From positions 124,001 through 188,000 of the forward strand of contig WGNR01000003.1 in assembly GCA_016124445.1 (NCBI GenBank): a DNA stretch of 64,000 nt, read 5' to 3'. Shown here one piece after another: positions 61,947 through 64,000 of this stretch (position 1 is the stretch's first letter; each line of letters opens with the position of its first letter). A model generated the notes under the pieces. It was not told the DNA's origin. It searched no databases and saw only the letters and a list, made by a program, of their open reading frames with translations. Position numbers and translations under genes: made by a program. The stretch is from a bacterium. Lineage in GTDB: Bacteria; Planctomycetota; Planctomycetia; Pirellulales; Pirellulaceae.

Positions 61947-62876
61947 ATGACCTTTTCAAACTTTATTGACCTTCAAATCAATGGCTATGCAGGTATCGAC
62001 TTCAACCAAGACGACCTGACACAAGAAGACCTGCTGACTGCCTGCGCGGCACTCGATCGCGACCAGGTACAAAAGGTCTTGGTAACCATCATTACGGACG
62101 ACATCTCGCGGATGGCGGCGCGGATCGGGCGAATCGTTCAATTGCGTTCGTCCGACCCGCTGATCCAGCGCGTCGTCGCTGGAATCCATATCGAAGGCCC
62201 GTTCATCAGCACGGTCGCAGGCTACGTCGGTGCCCATCCTGTGGCAGCGGCAACCGAGGCCACCTGGGATCTGGCGGCACCTCTTCTGGAAGCTGGCGAG
62301 GGACTCGTCAAGATATTCACGCTGGCCCCCGAACAGGATCCTTCCCAGCAACTAACGCGGCGACTAACAAACGACGGCGTTATCGTCTCGGCGGGGCACA
62401 CGAATGCCACGATCGAAGAATTGGACGCCGCGATCGACGCCGGGCTTTCGATGTTCACGCATCTGGGCAATGGATGTCCGCGACTGATGGATCGGCACGA
62501 CAATATCATTCAGCGCGTATTGAGCCGCTCGGATCGATTGCAGATTGGCTTGATCGCCGATGGAGCCCACGTTCCGTTCTTCACCCTGCGAAACTACCTG
62601 AAGATGATCGGAACCGAGCGGGCGTTTGTCGTTTCCGACGCCATCGCAGCGGCTGGGTGCGGGCCAGGTGTCTATGCATTAGGTGACCAACAAGTCACCG
62701 TAGGCAATGACGGCGTGCCCCGTGCCGACGACGATAGTCACCTGGTTGGTTCGGCAACGACGATGCAGCAGATGGCCGAAAACCTGAGCACCCAAATGGG
62801 CCTGAGTGACTCCGATGTGTTAGCTTTGACCCAAGAGAACCCTCTGCGGATTCTCGGCCAAACCAGCTTAGCTTGA
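61947..62876 (+). CDS. nagA: N-acetylglucosamine-6-phosphate deacetylase
   Basis: NagA removes acetate from N-acetylglucosamine-6-phosphate before NagB. The 309-aa protein shows the amidohydrolase motifs [21 protein letters not shown] (metal Glu), [15 protein letters not shown] and [10 protein letters not shown]. It is about 70 aa shorter than common NagA because it lacks most of the small N-terminal beta-sandwich. It starts 27 bp after nagB. Its last 9 bp overlap the end of the convergent LacI gene. Confidence 0.9.
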   Translation: MTFSNFIDLQINGYAGIDFNQDDLTQEDLLTACAALDRDQVQKVLVTIITDDISRMAARIGRIVQLRSSDPLIQRVVAGIHIEGPFISTVAGYVGAHPVAAATEATWDLAAPLLEAGEGLVKIFTLAPEQDPSQQLTRRLTNDGVIVSAGHTNATIEELDAAIDAGLSMFTHLGNGCPRLMDRHDNIIQRVLSRSDRLQIGLIADGAHVPFFTLRNYLKMIGTERAFVVSDAIAAAGCGPGVYALGDQQVTVGNDGVPRADDDSHLVGSATTMQQMAENLSTQMGLSDSDVLALTQENPLRILGQTSLA

Positions 62877-63905
62877 ATCGCGAACAACTAACTGGGGACG
62901 AATCACCCGGATTCGTTGATCGTCGGAAAGTTTGCCGGCGATCGATTCTTCCACCAGATCCATGGCGGCCTTGGCGTAGTCGTCGTGGCATTGATCGATG
63001 GTCGTGAGCGCCGGTTCGATGACGTCGGCGATATCCAAATTGTCGTAGCCGGTCACGGCTACCTTTTTCGGTACCGGATGCCCTTGCCGCTGCAATCCTT
63101 GGATGATCCGCACAGCCCATTCGTCGTTCGAGGCGATAATGGCGTCGGCCTGTTGCTGGACAACCAGCTTTTCGATGCAGTCGTCGATCGCTTCGCGCGA
63201 AGGCTTTTGCTCGGCCTGAGGATTGGTCCAGATCAGGTCTTGCGAGGAAGGAAGATCGCGTCGGCGAACACTTTGCTCCCACGCTTCGCTTCGAATGGCC
63301 ATCAGTTGATCTGTCGGGGACCAAAGCTGCATGGCAATTCTTTTTCGCCCACGATCCGCCAAGTGATCGACTAACTGGTGAATCGCCCAGGAGGTCTCGA
63401 CCCGCACGCACGGCTGAGAGGGAAGTATTGGGGCTGAGTGCAGAATGATATTATCGCGATCCTGGAACACCTTCTTCAGTTTGGGACGGATGTCTTGCAT
63501 CACATCGAACAAGCAAAGGACCGCATCCATGCCGTGGTCGGCGAAGTCGTTCAGGTAAGATTGGATTTCGTTTGGATCGTGCTGAGCCTGACCGATCATC
63601 AACCGATAGCCGCGCCGGTGGGCTTCCGCTTCAATCGCCGCCAGGCGGGCCGAGAAGACCGCCAGGTTAACCGTATCGAGGACAACCCCGATCAGTTTGG
63701 TTGGAATACCGCGGAGCCGCTGCGCCGCGCGGTTGGGGCGGTAGTTCAGTTCGGCGGCGATCTTCAGAACCTTTTCCCGCGTCGCCTTCGAGACCCGAAC
63801 GTGATCTGCGCCAGAATTGTTCAAGATATGGCCTACCGCCGCGCGAGAAACGCCCGCCTTGTTAGCAATATCGAGCAGGCGAACTTTCTTCGAAGGACGG
63901 GACAT
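62868..63905 (-). CDS. LacI-family transcriptional regulator
   Basis: The 345-aa protein has an N-terminal helix-turn-helix ([20 protein letters not shown]), the hinge helix region ([20 protein letters not shown]) and a periplasmic-binding-like sensor domain ([20 protein letters not shown]). It is convergent with nagA and probably controls nagBA in response to an amino sugar. The start is ATG 63905. The window ends 95 bp upstream, where its own promoter would be. Confidence 0.9.
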   Translation of the reverse strand: MSRPSKKVRLLDIANKAGVSRAAVGHILNNSGADHVRVSKATREKVLKIAAELNYRPNRAAQRLRGIPTKLIGVVLDTVNLAVFSARLAAIEAEAHRRGYRLMIGQAQHDPNEIQSYLNDFADHGMDAVLCLFDVMQDIRPKLKKVFQDRDNIILHSAPILPSQPCVRVETSWAIHQLVDHLADRGRKRIAMQLWSPTDQLMAIRSEAWEQSVRRRDLPSSQDLIWTNPQAEQKPSREAIDDCIEKLVVQQQADAIIASNDEWAVRIIQGLQRQGHPVPKKVAVTGYDNLDIADVIEPALTTIDQCHDDYAKAAMDLVEESIAGKLSDDQRIRVIRPQLVVRDSS

Positions 63906-64000
63906 CGGGGACGACTCACTCGCTGGGAGCAGCCTCGACTCTAAGACGATTAGAATAACCTGCTGCTTGAAAAAAATTAGGGTTCGCTGTCACCATAAGG

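Overview
The window looks like chromosomal DNA of a planctomycete, most likely in the Pirellulaceae (Blastopirellula/Bremerella/Rhodopirellula type). The main evidence is the gene families present: a PSCyt1-DUF1549-DUF1553 protein next to a DUF1501 protein (43086-47581), tetrahydromethanopterin-linked C1 genes (fae, a methylene-H4MPT dehydrogenase and an ATP-grasp protein), a surface protein with an LENRYVLSA-like N-terminal sorting motif, very large secreted proteins of unknown function, and small membrane proteins beginning with an NPFASP motif. I see no rRNA, tRNA, CRISPR array, prophage or insertion sequence.

Layout. 1-700: 3' end of a DUF11-type surface protein and a bidirectional terminator. 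707-3126: lipA, lipB (overlapping) and divergent smpB. 3334-8430: an ABC ATPase, an FtsX-type permease, a secreted Cys-containing protein and two CCFG (DUF3299-like) proteins, which look like one envelope or metal-related transport unit with a Fur-box-like palindrome upstream. 8461-11629: an MFS permease, an orphan EboE-like protein and an esterase. 11644-17396: membrane proteins with the NPFASP tag, a UxaC-family isomerase and an ECF-type sigma factor with a long unusual leader. 17820-28891: an inositol monophosphatase and two giant secreted, membrane-anchored proteins (1148 and 2166 aa) that appear to hold three copies of one module. 29142-32105: rimI, a phosphodiesterase, an acyltransferase and an ATP-grasp protein.

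32405-36006: a TadG/vWA protein, fae and mtdB. Fae joins formaldehyde to tetrahydromethanopterin and MtdB oxidises the product; the ATP-grasp protein nearby belongs to a family that often travels with this pathway. 36087-39832: a small secreted protein and a BamA outer-membrane insertase split into two separately exported proteins, one with five POTRA domains and one with the beta-barrel. 40035-50232: a secreted FAD oxidoreductase, the leucyl/arginyl-protein transferase Bpt, the DUF1501/PSD1 pair and an exported catalase-peroxidase. 50539-55139: a DJ-1/PfpI protein and a 1344-aa surface protein with eight ~110-aa repeats followed by a beta-helix. 55478-59548: GDP-mannose dehydratase and two glycosyltransferase-like proteins for surface polysaccharide. 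59558-63905: an unusual Nramp-family transporter, then nagB-nagA with a convergent LacI-type regulator for amino-sugar catabolism.

The strongest candidates for undescribed biology are the two-protein BamA, the three-module giant secreted proteins, the ABC/CCFG cluster, the repeat protein with its conserved Cys pair, and the LipB and Nramp homologues that lack family-defining residues. All calls come from reading the sequence; no database search was run.
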